NCBI GenBank assembly: GCA_903930395.1
Contig: CAIYYE010000069.1
Coordinates: 1 to 9,572, forward strand
Origin: an uncultured beta proteobacterium
GTDB taxonomy: Bacteria; Pseudomonadota; Gammaproteobacteria; Burkholderiales; Rhodocyclaceae
Length of the DNA stretch: 9,572 bases
Reading direction: 5' to 3'
The notes beneath the pieces are model-generated. The model was given only the letters and a program-made list of their open reading frames with translations, was not told where the DNA came from and did no database searches. The number at the start of each line of letters is the position of its first letter. Position 1 is the first letter of the stretch. The translations under genes and the position numbers were made by a program. Below, in pieces: positions 8,249 through 9,572 of this stretch.

Positions 8249-8785
8249 GTGATCCAATACTGCAACCATTGCGCGGCAACCGTCGTCTTCACCATTCCGC
8301 CCGGCGACTCACTCGCCCGACATGTCTGCCCGGCCTGTGGACACATCCAGTATGAAAACCCCCGCCTGGTCGTGGGCTGCGTGGCTGAATGGGAAGGTCG
8401 AATCCTGCTCTGCCGGCGTGCCATCGAACCGCGCCTGGGTTACTGGACGCTACCGGCTGGCTTCATGGAGAACGGCGAAACCACCGCGCAGGCCGCAGCG
8501 CGCGAGACACTCGAAGAGGCCGGCGCCAGGATCGCGATGGATGCGCCATTTGCCATGATCAGCATCGCCCATATCAACCAGGTCCATCTGTTTTATCGCG
8601 GCCGCATGAGTAGCCCGGATTTCGCGGCCGGCGAGGAAAGCCTCGAGGTCAGCCTGTGTCGCCCGGAGGATATCCCCTGGACGGACCTGGCCTTTCGCAG
8701 CGTCAGCCTGTGTCTCGAATACTATCTCGCGGACCGGGCAAGCGGCCGTTACGGCTTTCACGAGGCCGCACTGCTGCCCGCCTGA
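8249..8785 (+). CDS. Nudix hydrolase with N-terminal zinc ribbon
   Basis: This is a probable cytoplasmic nucleoside-diphosphate-X pyrophosphatase, perhaps acting on ADP-ribose, NADH or a related dinucleotide. The product is 178 residues from the GTG at 8249. CNHC at 5-8 and CPACG at 27-31 form a four-cysteine zinc ribbon, as in the NudC-like family. The Nudix box covers 71-93 and fits G-x5-E-x7-REUxEExGU exactly: G71, E77, R85, E86, E89, E90, G92. All metal-binding glutamates are therefore present. GTG is chosen because family members begin just before the first cysteine pair. An in-frame ATG at 8195 would add 18 unrelated residues and lies upstream of the candidate promoter. No clear ribosome binding site precedes the GTG. 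The gene stands alone on the plus strand, divergent from motA and convergent with the tonB-like gene, so no link to chemotaxis is implied. Confidence 0.9.
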   Translation: MIQYCNHCAATVVFTIPPGDSLARHVCPACGHIQYENPRLVVGCVAEWEGRILLCRRAIEPRLGYWTLPAGFMENGETTAQAAARETLEEAGARIAMDAPFAMISIAHINQVHLFYRGRMSSPDFAAGEESLEVSLCRPEDIPWTDLAFRSVSLCLEYYLADRASGRYGFHEAALLPA

Positions 8786-8790
8786 GCGCG

Positions 8791-9423
8791 TCAATCGTTC
8801 TGGGTGCTATACACCACGGCCAAGGACAGGTTCATCGCCTGGCCGCGCAGCCCATCCGGCAGTACCGCCTGACTGACTGCCTGTTCGACCATTTCAAGCG
8901 CCTGGCGATCGAGCAGCGCATGGCCGGATGATTTTTCCAGCGCAATGCGTGGAGGACCAGGACTTGCCGTCTGCATGACCGTGACGACGACCGTGCCCTC
9001 CCACCCATTGCTCTGCGCGAGCGGCGGGTAAGCCTTCAGGGGACGGGCACTCCGCGCCAGACTGACGCGATATTGACGGACCAGTTCGGCTGATGGCGGC
9101 GCCTGGCTTGTCGGCAAGTCGCCCGAAGTGGGTGGCGGGCGTGCTATCGACGCAGAAACATCCATCGCCGAACGCGACTGAGCACCCTCGGCTGCGAGGG
9201 ATGCGGAGGGTTGCCTACGTACAGCTTTTGCCGCAGGAGCCCGAGCCGTGACCTGCTCGGCATCGACCGATACATGGCTCCCGGACAAGGGGGGCAGCAC
9301 CAGATACAGGGGCCGCCCCGGTGGCTCCGTTGTGGGCAGCCAAGACCCTTGACCGAGGGGATTCTGCACCAGCAGGATCAGCAGATGCAGAAAAACCGAA
9401 ACGAAGGCCGCACGCGTAAGCAT
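8791..9423 (-). CDS. TonB-family energy transducer protein
   Basis: TonB proteins are anchored in the inner membrane and carry proton-motive energy from ExbB/ExbD to outer-membrane transporters. The 210-residue product starts with a membrane anchor at about 5-20 in which S9-x3-H13 reproduces the Ser16-x3-His20 spacing of E. coli TonB. The spacer (30-115) is rich in Pro, Ala and Ser but lacks long EP/KP repeats. The C-terminal TonB domain (117-207) has YPPLAQSNGWEGTV at 132-145 and SSGHALLDRQAL at 165-176. ATG at 9423 follows an in-frame TGA by one codon, so nothing longer is possible. The GGAG at 9436-9439 is 12 bases away, an unusually long spacing. No exbB or exbD gene is in the window. The stop is 5 bp from the convergent Nudix stop. 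Confidence 0.88.
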   Translation of the reverse strand: MLTRAAFVSVFLHLLILLVQNPLGQGSWLPTTEPPGRPLYLVLPPLSGSHVSVDAEQVTARAPAAKAVRRQPSASLAAEGAQSRSAMDVSASIARPPPTSGDLPTSQAPPSAELVRQYRVSLARSARPLKAYPPLAQSNGWEGTVVVTVMQTASPGPPRIALEKSSGHALLDRQALEMVEQAVSQAVLPDGLRGQAMNLSLAVVYSTQND

Positions 9424-9447
9424 TCGTCATTTTTACTCCGCATCGGG

Positions 9448-9487
9448 AAAAAAACAAACCCCCGACGGTTTTACCCGGTCGGGGGTT
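9448..9487 (-). terminator. Rho-independent terminator of the gene entering from the right edge
   Basis: On the minus strand a perfect 10-bp stem (9478-9487 with 9457-9466, GTCGGGGG type) and an 11-base loop are followed by a T-rich tract ending in seven T (9454-9448). The U-tract lies on the left, so it serves minus-strand transcripts, namely the gene whose stop is at 9530-9532. It ends only 24 bases before the tonB-like start codon. Confidence 0.88.
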
Positions 9488-9489
9488 CA

Positions 9490-9528
9490 TGAGCAGCCAC
9501 GGCTCAATGGGCGACGTAAACAGTCGCC
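9490..9528 (-). other. Two small hairpins between a stop codon and the terminator
   Basis: Downstream of the stop at 9530 the transcript can form GGCGAC/GTCGCC (9510-9515 with 9523-9528, 7-base loop), then TGAGC/GCTCA (9490-9494 with 9502-9506, 7-base loop), and then the terminator stem. Neither has a U-tract. They may stabilise the 3' end of the message or be chance. Confidence 0.4.
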
Positions 9529-9529
9529 A

Positions 9530-9572
9530 TTATTTGCCGAGTTTGCGCGTCTCTTCATCCATCTTGTTGGAG
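9530..9572 (-). CDS. C-terminal end of an unidentified protein (partial)
   Basis: Only the last 13 codons and a TAA stop are inside the window, reading SNKMDEETRKLGK. The stretch is hydrophilic and highly charged. The frame is supported by the terminator that follows at 9448-9487, at a distance usual for a gene end. Thirteen residues are too few to name a family, and I do not recognise the protein. Confidence 0.6.
   Translation of the reverse strand, partial: SNKMDEETRKLGK

Noticed and set aside
9215..9431. An alternative minus-strand start ATG at 9431, with GGAG only 4 bases upstream, in a different frame from the tonB-like gene
   Set aside because: Spacing is better than for tonB, but the frame gives a Gly/Ala/Cys-rich peptide with no family features, while the other frame shows an anchor and a TonB domain.

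Overview
This is a moderately high-GC (about 60 percent) stretch of a flagellated Gram-negative bacterium, most likely a betaproteobacterium of the Rhodocyclales type (Azospira/Dechloromonas-like). That placement is an inference from gene order (motA-motB-cheY-cheA-cheW-mcp, as in Burkholderia and Ralstonia) and from protein style; no 16S or other phylogenetic marker is present.

Positions 1 to 8074 are the left-running half of a motility/chemotaxis operon. In transcription order it holds motA and motB (stator), cheY (response regulator), cheA (histidine kinase), cheW (adaptor), a 904-residue methyl-accepting chemotaxis protein, and the first 26 codons of another gene running off the left edge. 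That last gene has a TTG start and is by gene order most likely cheR. Gaps are 27, 93, 87, 22, 54 and 2 bp, all on the minus strand, so one transcript is likely. The receptor would control CheA through CheW, CheA would phosphorylate CheY, and phospho-CheY would bias the flagellar motor powered by MotA/MotB. The receptor ends in a CheR/CheB-tethering type pentapeptide, which agrees with methylation enzymes being encoded just outside the window. No cheB, cheD or cheZ is visible.

The roughly 175-bp region at 8075-8248 separates the divergent motA and a plus-strand Nudix hydrolase gene with an N-terminal zinc ribbon. It holds a candidate promoter for each direction. The Nudix gene converges, with 5 bp between stop codons, on a minus-strand gene for a small TonB-type energy transducer. 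Upstream of that gene lies a strong rho-independent terminator belonging to a further minus-strand gene, of which only the last 13 codons and stop are present at the right edge.

No stretch over 300 bases lacks a gene. I see no tRNA, rRNA, CRISPR, insertion sequence or other sign of transfer. This is a mostly ordinary core chemotaxis locus. The points most worth a second look are five acidic-(Y/F)GFF motifs in the CheA linker, the sensor-HAMP-PAS-HAMP-HAMP layout of the operon receptor, and the terminator placed 24 bp ahead of the tonB-like start.
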